This document shows positions 25,429 to 33,433 of a DNA stretch of 64,000 nucleotides, piece by piece. This DNA comes from CALBPI01 sp039821605 (GTDB lineage: Bacteria > Pseudomonadota > Gammaproteobacteria > Steroidobacterales > Woeseiaceae), in contig JBCBNV010000004.1 in the NCBI GenBank assembly GCA_039821605.1, positions 434,001 to 498,000 of the forward strand, in the 5' to 3' direction. The number at the start of each line of letters is the position of its first letter. The first letter of the stretch is position 1. The notes beneath the pieces are model-generated. The model was not told the origin of the DNA. It saw only the letters and a program-made list of their open reading frames with translations, and ran no database searches. Made by a program: the position numbers and the translations under genes.

Positions 25429-26553
25429 TTGGAGTACGCCGCCATCGAACTGACCTGGCCCAGCGCGTTGCTCGCGATGACGCTCGCCAGCACGCTGACT
25501 TGCGTTGCCGTGCTCTGGTTTGCGAGCCCGGAACGGCGCTCCGTGGCGTGGTTTGCGGCCTTCGTGCTTGCGATCCACGCAGGCAATACGTCGATGATCA
25601 TCGGCTTTGCCGGGGCCTTCGATGTCTGGCCCGGACTGACCTTTCTGCCTGTCGACCTCACACCGTTGCTGGGGCCGCTGCTCTGGCTGCACGCGCGCAC
25701 GCTCATGCTCGAGTCGGGCGCGCGCCGCCACCTCTGGTGGCTCGCACCCGGCGTCTTGTACTGGCTCTACCAACTCTGGGCGTTTACGGCGCTTGGCGAC
25801 TACCGCAGCAAGTGGGCGTTCAACGATGCCTGGCACGAACCCTATGTGCTGCCCGCCGTCTTTGCCGTCAGCCTCGCACTGGGCATCGGCGCGCTCGTCG
25901 CCTGCTGGCGCCTGCACCGTCGTTACGCCCGGTGGCTCGCGGCGCGGCGCAGCGACGACCATGACTTCCGCCCCGTGTGGCTCGTCCATCTCATCGTGGC
26001 TGCTGCCGGCTACGGGGTGCTGTCGGCCATCGAGTACGGCCTCGACGCGCTGCTCGACTACAGCTACTACGATCGGTTCTGGGTCGACTTCGCGGCCATG
26101 TGCGTCGTGTTCGTGATCGCCGTGGAGGCGCTCGTGCACATGCAGCGGCGCTATCCCAAGATGCCCGCGATCGCGCCTGTCGCCGAGCCCGAGCCCGTGG
26201 CGAGCGCCGAGCCTCGCGACTGGGACGCGGAGGGTGCGCGGCTGCGCGAGACGGTCGAGCGCGAGCGCTGGTATCTCGAGCCCGGCCTGTCGCTGCGGCT
26301 CGTGGCGCGGCGTATCGGCAGCAACCAGAGCTACGTCTCGCGCGCGCTCAACAAGGGCCTGCAGCAGAACTTCAGCCAGTTCGTCAATGGCATGCGGGTG
26401 GCTCACGCGCAGCGGCTCATCGCAGAGCGCGACGCGAGTCTCGTTGACGTGGCGCTCGCGGCGGGCTTCGGCTCCAAGGCCAGCTTCAATCGCGCGTTTC
26501 GCCAGCACACGGGCATGACGCCCAGCAGCTGGCGCAACCGGCGCGCCTCCTGA
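25429..26553 (+). CDS. Membrane-bound AraC-family transcriptional regulator
   Basis: The protein is 374 residues from a TTG. No ATG lies near; an in-frame ATG at 25478 would remove 16 residues, so the start is uncertain. The N-terminal 230 residues carry about seven hydrophobic helices. The C-terminal 100 form an AraC double HTH: LRLVARRIGSNQSYVSRALN and LVDVALAAGFGSKASFNRAF, ending HTGMTPSSWRNRRA. Proteins with this layout sense a signal in the membrane and regulate a neighbouring gene. The S41 peptidase downstream, whose promoter shares a repeated motif with this gene, is the likely target. Confidence 0.87.
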   Translation: MEYAAIELTWPSALLAMTLASTLTCVAVLWFASPERRSVAWFAAFVLAIHAGNTSMIIGFAGAFDVWPGLTFLPVDLTPLLGPLLWLHARTLMLESGARRHLWWLAPGVLYWLYQLWAFTALGDYRSKWAFNDAWHEPYVLPAVFAVSLALGIGALVACWRLHRRYARWLAARRSDDHDFRPVWLVHLIVAAAGYGVLSAIEYGLDALLDYSYYDRFWVDFAAMCVVFVIAVEALVHMQRRYPKMPAIAPVAEPEPVASAEPRDWDAEGARLRETVERERWYLEPGLSLRLVARRIGSNQSYVSRALNKGLQQNFSQFVNGMRVAHAQRLIAERDASLVDVALAAGFGSKASFNRAFRQHTGMTPSSWRNRRAS

Positions 26554-26556
26554 CAC

Positions 26557-26573
26557 GTCTCAATTCTTGTAAG
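26557..26573 (+). promoter_or_regulatory. Third candidate AraC operator copy
   Basis: GTCTCAATTCTTGTAAG lies just behind the AraC stop codon and 84 bases before the S41 peptidase start. It matches the copies at 25340 and 25413. Confidence 0.5.
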
Positions 26574-26656
26574 CCGCTGAACAATATCGATTTTGCGTCG
26601 ATCCCGACGCAGGTGCGCGGCAATCTACGGGCTGTCCTCATTCGGAGACCCCGACC

Positions 26657-28126
26657 ATGCTGCGCCTGCTGACCCCCCAAATTCTTCTCGTCTTGTCGTT
26701 GTTCGCCTCGGTCGCCGAGGCACGCCAGGGCCCCATGCTCACGCCCGACCAGGTGGCCCGCGACGTTGCCCTGGCCCAGGAGGCCTATGACCGGATCCAC
26801 CCGGGCTACACGCGCTACGCGGAGGCGGCGACGCTCGACGCGGCCTGGCAGCAGGTCGTCGATGACGCCCAGACCGCGGGCGGGTTGTCGACGGGTGACT
26901 TCTATCTCGCTGTACAGCGGGTGCTCACGCTGATCCGTTGCGACCACACCAAGGCCGAGCTGCCGAAGGCGCTGGCCACGCGGCGCCGAGAACAAGCGAC
27001 CTACCTGCCGTTCCAGTGGGTGCTCGTCGAAGGGCGTGGTTTCGTCACGGTCGCCGCCGAGGCAACGGGCCTCAAACGCGGCGATGAGATCCTGCGTATC
27101 GATGGCCGGCCGCTGCCCGAGCTGGTGGCCGAGGTTGCGCCCTACATTCCCGTCGACGGCTACACGGACTGGGCGCGCCGCGGCGGCATCTCGAACTCAC
27201 GCGAGTTCATGGGCGGCGCCCTGGACCACTTCGGTGATCTGCTTTGGGACAACGGCCCGACGGTGGCGCTGGCGCTCGCAGACGAGAACGGAGAGACGCG
27301 CGAGGTCACCCTGGATCGCCTCACCTTCGGCGACTGGCGCGCGCTCGATGCCGATACGGGGCGCGCTGCGAATTTCGTTGACGCTGTGACCTTCGAGCCC
27401 ATCGGCGACAACGCCGGCTACCTGCGCATCGACACCTTCGTGAATTACCGCCGGCCCGTCGACCCCGACGACCTCTACGGTCCGATCTTCAAGCGCCTGG
27501 CGGACGAGGGTCGCGACACGCTGATCCTGGACCTGCGCAACAACGGCGGCGGCTCCAACGACGCCTCGAGCCGACTCATCGCCCACTTGCTCGACCAGCC
27601 CGCGCAGATGAAAACCGACGTGCGTGTAAAGACGCTGAACCTCGACGGCTTGCGCGAGCACCTGTCGACCTGGGACAAGCGCGCACTCAACCCCTGGCGC
27701 ATCATGTTCCGCAAGAACCGCGACGGCAGCTACTCCTTCCGGGGCTGGTTTACAGACGAAACGGACCGCATCAAGCCCGCGCGCCACGCGTTCACAGGCA
27801 AGCTGCTGATTCTCACGAGTGACGAGAACTCGTCGGGCAGCACTAACGTCATCGCCGTACTGGCGGGGCTGGGTCGCGCCACGCTGATCGGCGAACCGAC
27901 AGGGGGCAGCGCTGAGGGGACGACGGCGGGCATCCTCTTTACGCTCACGATGCCCGAAAGCGGCATCCGCACGCGCATCCCGGCGATTCGCGACTACAAC
28001 AATGTGCCGAGCTTCGAGGCGGGCCTGGGGGTCACGCCCGATATCAAGGCGCCGATGACGGCCGCCGACTGGCGCGCCGGCAATGACGTAGCACTCATTG
28101 CGGCAAAGGCGCTCATCGCGCGTTAG
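26657..28126 (+). CDS. S41 family (C-terminal processing) peptidase, exported
   Basis: The 489-residue protein has a signal peptide (residues 1-22, ending AEA). Next comes a helical N-domain, a short PDZ-like part (GLKRGDEILRIDGRPLPEL) and the S41 catalytic core. The core has TLILDLRNNGGGSNDAS, ILTSDENSSGSTNVIAVLA with the likely Ser nucleophile, and GEPTGGSAEGTTAG. The usual catalytic Lys downstream is not obvious. Related proteins act as periplasmic or surface peptidases of the tricorn/CtpA type. GGAG precedes the ATG. It is probably controlled by the AraC gene before it. Its stop codon overlaps that of the convergent hydrolase. Confidence 0.86.
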   Translation: MLRLLTPQILLVLSLFASVAEARQGPMLTPDQVARDVALAQEAYDRIHPGYTRYAEAATLDAAWQQVVDDAQTAGGLSTGDFYLAVQRVLTLIRCDHTKAELPKALATRRREQATYLPFQWVLVEGRGFVTVAAEATGLKRGDEILRIDGRPLPELVAEVAPYIPVDGYTDWARRGGISNSREFMGGALDHFGDLLWDNGPTVALALADENGETREVTLDRLTFGDWRALDADTGRAANFVDAVTFEPIGDNAGYLRIDTFVNYRRPVDPDDLYGPIFKRLADEGRDTLILDLRNNGGGSNDASSRLIAHLLDQPAQMKTDVRVKTLNLDGLREHLSTWDKRALNPWRIMFRKNRDGSYSFRGWFTDETDRIKPARHAFTGKLLILTSDENSSGSTNVIAVLAGLGRATLIGEPTGGSAEGTTAGILFTLTMPESGIRTRIPAIRDYNNVPSFEAGLGVTPDIKAPMTAADWRAGNDVALIAAKALIAR

Positions 28127-28992
28127 TCGACACCGAGTTCCGTGAGTGTGCTGCGTAATGCCGCGTTGAAGCGCTCGGGCGCCTCGAGCTGCAGGAAATG
28201 GCCGACGCCGTCCAGGATCGTGGCATCGAAATCGGCGTACTGCCGGTTGGACGTGATGCGCGTCGGCGGCGTCATGCCGCCGGCCGCGGCATTGATGGCG
28301 CGGACCGGCACGCCGGCTTCGCGAAACCACACGGTCGCGTCGATTTCGGTGTAGTTGGCGAACAGGCCGATGCCGACCTCGGGTCGGGACGCCGCGCCCT
28401 GGTTTGCAATCCAGGCGGCCAGCTCGGAGTCGATCTGCGGGCCAGCCATGCCCGTGAACATGCCCCGCATGCTGCCCGCGTAGTCGGCGCCAAAGGCAGC
28501 GATGGCGGGCGCGGCCTGTTCTTCGGTGTACCGGATTTCGGCGTCATGCAACGCGTCGGCGGCGATGACGGCCAGCGCGTGGCCCTCAAGCTCGGCGGCG
28601 GCTCGCAGGGCGACCAGGCCACCCATGGAATGACCGATGAGCACGACGCGCTCCAGGCCGAGCTCATCGGCAACGGTCGCGACGTCGGCGCCGTAGTCCG
28701 CCACGCGCCAGGGCTCGCGGTCACCGCTCGACTTGCCGTGTCCAGGCAGGTCCAGTGTGACCACCGTGTAGTCGGCCGCGAACGCGTCGACCTGCTCGCG
28801 CCAGAATGCGCTGTTGCAGGACCAGCCGTGGATAAATACGAGCGCCGTGTCCCCCGCGCCCGTACGTGACCAGGCGATCGCGGCACCGTCGCCCGCGCGG
28901 GCCTCACCGCTCGAGGCTGCGGGTGTCGATGCGCAGGCGGTGAGGCTCGCGATGATCCCGAGCGCGAACAAGATTCGAATGGCCTGACGCAT
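28123..28992 (-). CDS. Alpha/beta hydrolase, lipoprotein
   Basis: The start is set at 28992, with GGGGGAG six bases upstream, giving 289 residues. A lipobox LTAC (Cys at about 19) indicates anchoring in the membrane. The hydrolase core is complete: oxyanion strand VFIHGWSCNSAFW, nucleophile elbow LIGHSMGGLVALRA with a normal serine, a late acid, and the His in ILDGVGHFLQLEAPERF. The substrate is probably a small ester or lactone; no assignment is possible. It converges on the S41 gene, sharing stop-codon bases. Confidence 0.88.
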   Translation of the reverse strand: MRQAIRILFALGIIASLTACASTPAASSGEARAGDGAAIAWSRTGAGDTALVFIHGWSCNSAFWREQVDAFAADYTVVTLDLPGHGKSSGDREPWRVADYGADVATVADELGLERVVLIGHSMGGLVALRAAAELEGHALAVIAADALHDAEIRYTEEQAAPAIAAFGADYAGSMRGMFTGMAGPQIDSELAAWIANQGAASRPEVGIGLFANYTEIDATVWFREAGVPVRAINAAAGGMTPPTRITSNRQYADFDATILDGVGHFLQLEAPERFNAALRSTLTELGVD

Positions 28993-29208
28993 GGCAGCTC
29001 CCCCAAGGTGACCCGAGACGCCATTAAGCCGCCTGCGGCCGGCGCCGACAACCCGTGATCGTTTCGTGAACGTTTGCTGCAAGACTGGCCCGCCAGATCA
29101 GCTTCGAGACGTGCCATGACGCACCCAACCGGGCCCGATGCCCGTCATAAATCCGCCGACCCCAAGGTCTCCTACATCGATTTCGGTGGCTCGGAGGCGA
29201 CACGCGTC

Positions 29209-29910
29209 GTGACACGAAAGCGCATTCTGCTCATCGAGGACGCGACGGACATTGCCGAGCTCGTCGCCCTGCACCTGCGCGACCAGGGCTTCTCGGTGAC
29301 CCATACCGCAGACGGCGCCAACGGTCTCGAGCGCGCCGCCGCTGGCGGCTGGGACCTCGTCATCCTCGACCTCACGCTGCCCAACGTCGACGGGTTAGAG
29401 ATCTGCAAGCAGCTGCGCGCCAATGGTGACGCGACACCGCTGATGATCGTGAGTGCCCGTTCGACGGAGCTCGACCGTGTGCTCGGACTCGAGCTCGGCG
29501 CCGACGACTACGTTGTCAAGCCGTTCGGTGTGATGGAACTTGTGGCACGGGTAAAGGCGATGTTTCGGCGCGTGGGTGCGGCACTGACGCAAGAGAACCG
29601 CGGCGACACGCTGCGGGCGGGCGCGCTGACCGTCGACACGTCGCGCCGCGGTGTCCGTCTGGGCGAGCGCGAGATCGAGCTCACGCCGCGCGAGTTCGAC
29701 CTGCTCGAGGCCTTCATGCGTGCGCCCGGGCGGGTGTTCCGTCGCGCCGAGTTGCTCGACCGCGTCTGGGGCCACGGTTTCGAAGGCTACGAACACACCG
29801 TCAACACGCACATCAACCGGTTGCGGGCCAAGATCGAGCCGGACCCCGCCAACCCCGCCTACATCGTCACGGTGTGGGGGGTGGGCTACAAACTGGGGGC
29901 CGCGGCATGA
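29209..29910 (+). CDS. OmpR-family response regulator
   Basis: I favour the GTG at 29209 (GGAGG at 29193-29197). It places the receiver domain at the N-terminus and gives the normal length of 233 residues. An ATG at 29116 would add 31 low-complexity residues. Receiver: IEDATD acidic pair, phosphoacceptor Asp54 in VILDLTLPN, Lys in VVKPFG. The C-terminal winged helix carries LTPREFDLLEAFM and VNTHINRLRAKIE. The start of the histidine kinase overlaps its stop (ATGA). Target genes unknown; the cassette stands alone between a hydrolase and WS/DGAT. Confidence 0.93.
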   Translation: MTRKRILLIEDATDIAELVALHLRDQGFSVTHTADGANGLERAAAGGWDLVILDLTLPNVDGLEICKQLRANGDATPLMIVSARSTELDRVLGLELGADDYVVKPFGVMELVARVKAMFRRVGAALTQENRGDTLRAGALTVDTSRRGVRLGEREIELTPREFDLLEAFMRAPGRVFRRAELLDRVWGHGFEGYEHTVNTHINRLRAKIEPDPANPAYIVTVWGVGYKLGAAA

Positions 29911-31355
29911 ACGCGCCGCTGCACCTCAAGTTCGCCTTCGGGTTCACCGTTCTGCTGGTGGCCGTCGGCGCGCTGTTCTACTGGGCCGAGAGCGCCAGCA
30001 GCGAGCGCTACCACCTCGAACTCACACAACGGCTCAATGCGCCCATCGCCATGTACGTCGCCGACAGCGCGCCGCTCATCCGCGACGGTGCGCCCGACGT
30101 GGGCGTGCTGCGCGTGCTCACCGAGCGCGCCATGGTCGTGAATCCGAGCGCCGAGATCTACCTCCTCGATACGTCGGGCCGTGTGCTGTTCCCGGCGCCC
30201 GCGCGGGACGCGCTCGAGCGCGTCGATGTCGCGCCGGTCACCGCACTCGTCGCCGGTGATGCGCGCCTGCCCGTCCTCGGTGATGACCCGCGCGGCAGGG
30301 GCACGCGGCGCGTGTTCTCGGCCCACCCCGTGACGGAATCGGGCGCGCTGGCCGGCTACGTCTACGTAATCCTCGGCGGCACGGCCTATGAGGCCACGGC
30401 CGCCGCCGTGGCGGGTGGCTACCAGCAGCGGATCGTCATTGCGGCCATCGCGCTCACGCTCGCGGGTGCGCTCCTCATGGGTTGGGCACTGTTTCGTCGG
30501 GTGACGCGGCGGCTCGGTCTGCTCACGGCGAAGGTCGATGGGTTTCGTGCCGACGGCAACTCCGGCCCCGGTCCTGTCGACCACGGCGACGAGCTCACGC
30601 GGCTCGATAGCGCGTTCGATTCGATGTCGGAGCGCATCGTGGGACAGGTGCGCCAGCTCCGCGACGTGGATCGATTGCGCCGCGAATTGATTGGCAACGT
30701 CTCGCACGACCTGCGCACGCCGCTCGCGTCGATGCGGGGCTACATCGACACGCTCGTCATCAAGGACGCCATGCTCGATGCCAGCCAGCGTCGCGAGCTG
30801 CTGGCCACGGCGCAACGCAGTGCCGACCGCCTGAGCACGCTCGTCGGCGACCTGTTCGACCTGAGCCGGCTCGATGCGGGCAGCATCACGCCGCAACCCG
30901 AGCCGTTCTGCCTCGCGGAACTGGCCAACGATGTGGCGCAGGAGTTCGCGCTGCGCGCCCGGGATGCGGGTATCGCGCTCCGCGTGGCGCCGCCCGAGGC
31001 GCCCGTCACGGTGCTCGCCGACATCGGCTTGATCCAGCGCGTGCTCGAAAACCTCATCGACAACGCACTCAAGCACACGCCCGACGGTGGCCGCGTCGAC
31101 ATCGTCGTCGAACCCCATGTGAAACGCTGCGCCATTGCCGTGGCTGACACGGGCAGCGGCATCGACAGTGCCCATCTGCCGCACGTGTTTGACCGTCACT
31201 ATGCCGTCCCGGGCAGGGCGGGCAAGGCGTCGGCCACGGGCCTGGGTCTCGCCATCGTCAAGAAGATCCTCGACCTGCACGAGGCCCCCGTCACGGTCGA
31301 GAGCGCGCCCGAACGCGGGACGGAGGTGCGATTCGACTTGCCTGCAGCAGCCTGA
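29907..31355 (+). CDS. Sensor histidine kinase, partner of the preceding regulator
   Basis: The 482-residue membrane kinase has TM1 at about residues 8-25, a periplasmic sensor, and TM2 near residues 180-200 (IVIAAIALTLAGALLMGWAL). A HAMP region follows, then HisKA with the phosphorylated His at about residue 267 in NVSHDLRTPL, and HATPase boxes N (LENLIDNALKH), G1 (VADTGSGID) and G2 (GLGLAIV). It should autophosphorylate and signal to the adjacent OmpR-type protein. The stimulus cannot be read from the sensor domain. Confidence 0.94.
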   Translation: MNAPLHLKFAFGFTVLLVAVGALFYWAESASSERYHLELTQRLNAPIAMYVADSAPLIRDGAPDVGVLRVLTERAMVVNPSAEIYLLDTSGRVLFPAPARDALERVDVAPVTALVAGDARLPVLGDDPRGRGTRRVFSAHPVTESGALAGYVYVILGGTAYEATAAAVAGGYQQRIVIAAIALTLAGALLMGWALFRRVTRRLGLLTAKVDGFRADGNSGPGPVDHGDELTRLDSAFDSMSERIVGQVRQLRDVDRLRRELIGNVSHDLRTPLASMRGYIDTLVIKDAMLDASQRRELLATAQRSADRLSTLVGDLFDLSRLDAGSITPQPEPFCLAELANDVAQEFALRARDAGIALRVAPPEAPVTVLADIGLIQRVLENLIDNALKHTPDGGRVDIVVEPHVKRCAIAVADTGSGIDSAHLPHVFDRHYAVPGRAGKASATGLGLAIVKKILDLHEAPVTVESAPERGTEVRFDLPAAA

Positions 31356-31401
31356 AAACGCTGCATAAGCAGGGTTTCCCGGCGCGAGTTCGTCAGGCTG
31401 C

Positions 31402-31407
31402 TATACT
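31402..31407 (+). promoter_or_regulatory. Candidate -10 box of the WS/DGAT gene
   Basis: TATACT lies 52 bases before the ATG in the gap after the histidine kinase. The -35 is weak. Confidence 0.4.
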
Positions 31408-31459
31408 GATCTGACGCCCGACAGACAGGGCGCCTCGGCTCCGCAACCGAATATTGCCC

Positions 31460-33073
31460 ATGCACCAGCTCACAGGCCTCGACGCCTCGTTTCTCTATCT
31501 TGAGACGACTAACACGCCGATGCATATCGGCAGTCTCTGCATTTACGACCAGTCGACGGCCCCGGGTGGGCACGTGCGTTTCAAGGACATTCTGTCTTTT
31601 TACGAGCAGCGCCTGCACCGCGCGCGCGTATTCCGGCAACGCCTCACCCGCGTGCCCCTGTCGCTCGACCACCCGTACTGGATCGAGGACCCGGATTTCG
31701 ACCTCGAGTTTCACATTCGCCACATCGCGCTGCCCCGGCCCGGCGACTGGCGCCAGCTCTGCATTCAGGCCGCGCGTCTGCATGCGCGTGCGCTCGACCT
31801 GAACCGACCGCTCTGGGAGGTAACCGTCATTGAGGGCCTCGACGATGTCGACGGCATTCCGCCCGGTAGCTTCGCCGTGGTCAGCAAGATCCATCACGCT
31901 GCTATCGACGGTGTGTCGGGTGCTGAGATTGCCGCGGCACTACACGACCCGACTCCCGACGCCGAGGTCAATGACGACACGGGCCGCTGGGTGCCAGAGC
32001 GCGAGCCTACGGGACTCGAGCTGCTCGCGCGCACGGCGCAGCGCACCGCCACGGGTCCGATTCGACTGGCCCGCACGGCGGCGCGTGCGCTGCCCTCGCT
32101 GGGCCGGCTTGCGGGTGGCATGGCCACCAAGCAGATCAAGCCGACGCCCACGGTGCCGCGCACCCGCTTCAACGACAACGTGACGCCGAACCGCGTGTTC
32201 GACGCCGTTACGTTCAAGCTCGATGACATCAAGGCCATCAAGAACTCGCAGGAAGGCGTGAAGCTCAATGACGTCGTCGTCGCCATTTGCGGCGGCGCGC
32301 TGCGCAAATACCTGCAGGCCAAGCACGAGCTGCCCGAAGAGTCGCTGGTGGCCATGGCGCCCATGTCGATTCGCCCGCAGGACAAGATTCGTGCCGAGGG
32401 CAACCTTGTCGCGGCCATGAGCCTGCCCGTACGCAGTGACATCGAGGACCCGCTCGAACGATTGCTCGCCGTCCACGAAGGCAGCGACAACGCCAAGAAG
32501 ATGACTTTCACGCTGGGGCCCGACCTGATGGCGAGCGCGGCAGACTTCCTGCCCTCGACCATGGCTGGTGTCGCTGTGCGTGCCTACGGTCGAATGCGAA
32601 TGGCCGAGTCTGTGCCGCCCGTGTTCAACACCGTGATCAGCAACGTGCCCGGCGTGAACGTACCGCTGTACTCGATGGGCTCGAAGATGGTTGCCAACTT
32701 CGGCATGGGACCCGTCGTGCACGGTGTGGGCCTGTTCCACCCCGTCGTCAGCTACAACGGCATGATCGCGATCAGTATCGTGGCCTGCCGCGAGATGATG
32801 CCCGACCCGGCGTTCTACATGGCGTGCCTGCAAGAGTCTTTCGACGAGATGTACGCGGCCACGGTCGGGGCTGGTGCCAGGAAGGCCGCCATCGCTTCTG
32901 ACGAAAAGCCCGCAGACAAGCCGGCCAGGAAGACCGCTGCGAAGCGCAAGACAAAGAAGAAGGCCGCAAAGTCCAAGGCAGCCAAGCCAGAGGCGAAGCA
33001 GGCAGAGTCCAGCGCACCCAAACCCGCATCGGTCACACCGCTCAACGGCGAGTCGCAGCCGGCATCGGACTAG
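31460..33073 (+). CDS. Wax ester synthase / acyl-CoA:diacylglycerol acyltransferase (WS/DGAT) with basic C-terminal tail
   Basis: The product is 537 residues from the ATG at 31460. It opens with the family start LTGLDASFLYLET and has the active-site HHxxxDG at residues 145-151 (IHHAAIDG). Later segments include NDVVVAICGGALRKYL, the PLF-like region, and NTVISNVPG with the LYSMGSKMV segment. The enzyme esterifies fatty alcohols or diacylglycerol with acyl-CoA to make storage lipid at the membrane or lipid body. Beyond the normal end is a tail of about 65 residues rich in Lys, Ala and Pro (KRKTKKKAAKSKAAKPEAK), which is unusual for the family and could bind nucleic acid or lipid bodies. Confidence 0.93.
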   Translation: MHQLTGLDASFLYLETTNTPMHIGSLCIYDQSTAPGGHVRFKDILSFYEQRLHRARVFRQRLTRVPLSLDHPYWIEDPDFDLEFHIRHIALPRPGDWRQLCIQAARLHARALDLNRPLWEVTVIEGLDDVDGIPPGSFAVVSKIHHAAIDGVSGAEIAAALHDPTPDAEVNDDTGRWVPEREPTGLELLARTAQRTATGPIRLARTAARALPSLGRLAGGMATKQIKPTPTVPRTRFNDNVTPNRVFDAVTFKLDDIKAIKNSQEGVKLNDVVVAICGGALRKYLQAKHELPEESLVAMAPMSIRPQDKIRAEGNLVAAMSLPVRSDIEDPLERLLAVHEGSDNAKKMTFTLGPDLMASAADFLPSTMAGVAVRAYGRMRMAESVPPVFNTVISNVPGVNVPLYSMGSKMVANFGMGPVVHGVGLFHPVVSYNGMIAISIVACREMMPDPAFYMACLQESFDEMYAATVGAGARKAAIASDEKPADKPARKTAAKRKTKKKAAKSKAAKPEAKQAESSAPKPASVTPLNGESQPASD

Positions 33074-33104
33074 GAAGAAAAGGGCGGCGGGTTAACCGCT
33101 GCCC
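33074..33104 (-). terminator. Intrinsic terminator of the putative small RNA
   Basis: Reading the minus strand, a 9-bp stem with one G-T pair (33096-33104 with 33082-33090) closes a five-base loop and is followed by TTTTCTT. It abuts the WS/DGAT stop codon on the other strand. It works only for leftward transcription, since no T-tract follows on the plus strand. Confidence 0.6.
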
Positions 33105-33245
33105 GAACCGCGAGCACGTCCACTCGCGGCCGGGCCTGCCTGGGGGGTTTGGTTTGCCGACGCGAGACGTACGTTCAGATGACGGGGGGCGTACCTTTAG
33201 GTGGCGTCCCGCGCCGGCAAGTCTGTGCGGCTTTGCAGCCGCCTG
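33075..33245 (-). ncRNA. Putative NtrC/sigma-54-dependent small RNA (about 170 nt)
   Basis: The 360-base gap between two convergent genes has no credible ORF but holds a full transcription unit on the minus strand. The unit is a sigma-54 promoter (33256-33272), a predicted start near 33245, and an intrinsic terminator at 33074-33104. The RNA would begin with a 6-bp hairpin capped by a GCAA tetraloop (33242-33227). It contains an ACC-UAAA-GGU hairpin, an unpaired-looking A/C-rich stretch (GGCAAACCAAACCCC) and a 7-bp hairpin (33129-33108) before the terminator. An upstream NtrC-like palindrome suggests nitrogen control, as for NrsZ of Pseudomonas. I see no sequence similarity to that RNA. An ORF of the opposite strand here (72 codons) looks non-coding. 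Confidence 0.55.
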
Positions 33246-33255
33246 TCTCTACCAG

Positions 33256-33272
33256 AGCAAGCGACGTGCCAA
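33256..33272 (-). promoter_or_regulatory. Sigma-54 (RpoN) promoter
   Basis: The minus strand reads TTGGCACGTCGCTTGCT, an exact match to the consensus TGGCACG-N4-TTGCW, with GG and GC at the required 12-base separation (-24/-12). The predicted start is near 33245. An AT-rich, IHF-like core (AATCAA, minus strand at 33313-33300) lies just upstream, as is typical between an enhancer and a sigma-54 promoter. Confidence 0.75.
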
Positions 33273-33400
33273 CTCTTGCGGGTCCGTCGGAGAAATCCGT
33301 TTTCTTATTGATTTCGGTTATTTAGCGGCCTGCCCATGGGCGAGCGTGTCGTCGCTCGGGCAGGTCGGCTGACGCGCCATGGTGCAGTGCGATATTCCGG

Positions 33401-33417
33401 CGCACCCCCGTGGTGCA
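33401..33417 (-). promoter_or_regulatory. NtrC-like enhancer site
   Basis: TGCACC-N5-GGTGCG on the minus strand matches the NtrC palindrome TGCACC-N5-GGTGCA at 11 of 12 arm positions. Its centre is about 164 bases upstream of the predicted sigma-54 start, a normal enhancer distance. An extra half site (TGCACC, 33386-33381) lies between it and the promoter. Confidence 0.55.
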
Positions 33418-33433
33418 GGGTACGTCGGCGGGC

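Noticed and set aside
29116..29208. A longer N-terminus of the response regulator
   Set aside because: The extra 31 residues are low in complexity and unlike any OmpR-family start, while the GTG at 29209 has a GGAGG and gives a normal length.
33180..33300. Cyclic-di-GMP or cobalamin riboswitch
   Set aside because: Short fragments such as GCAAAGCC look similar, but the order of conserved elements does not fit either class, and the region is not a 5' leader of a gene.
33154..33372. 72-codon plus-strand ORF in the convergent gap
   Set aside because: Its composition looks like random translation of GC-rich RNA, there is no ribosome site, and the opposite strand explains the region as a sigma-54 sRNA unit.
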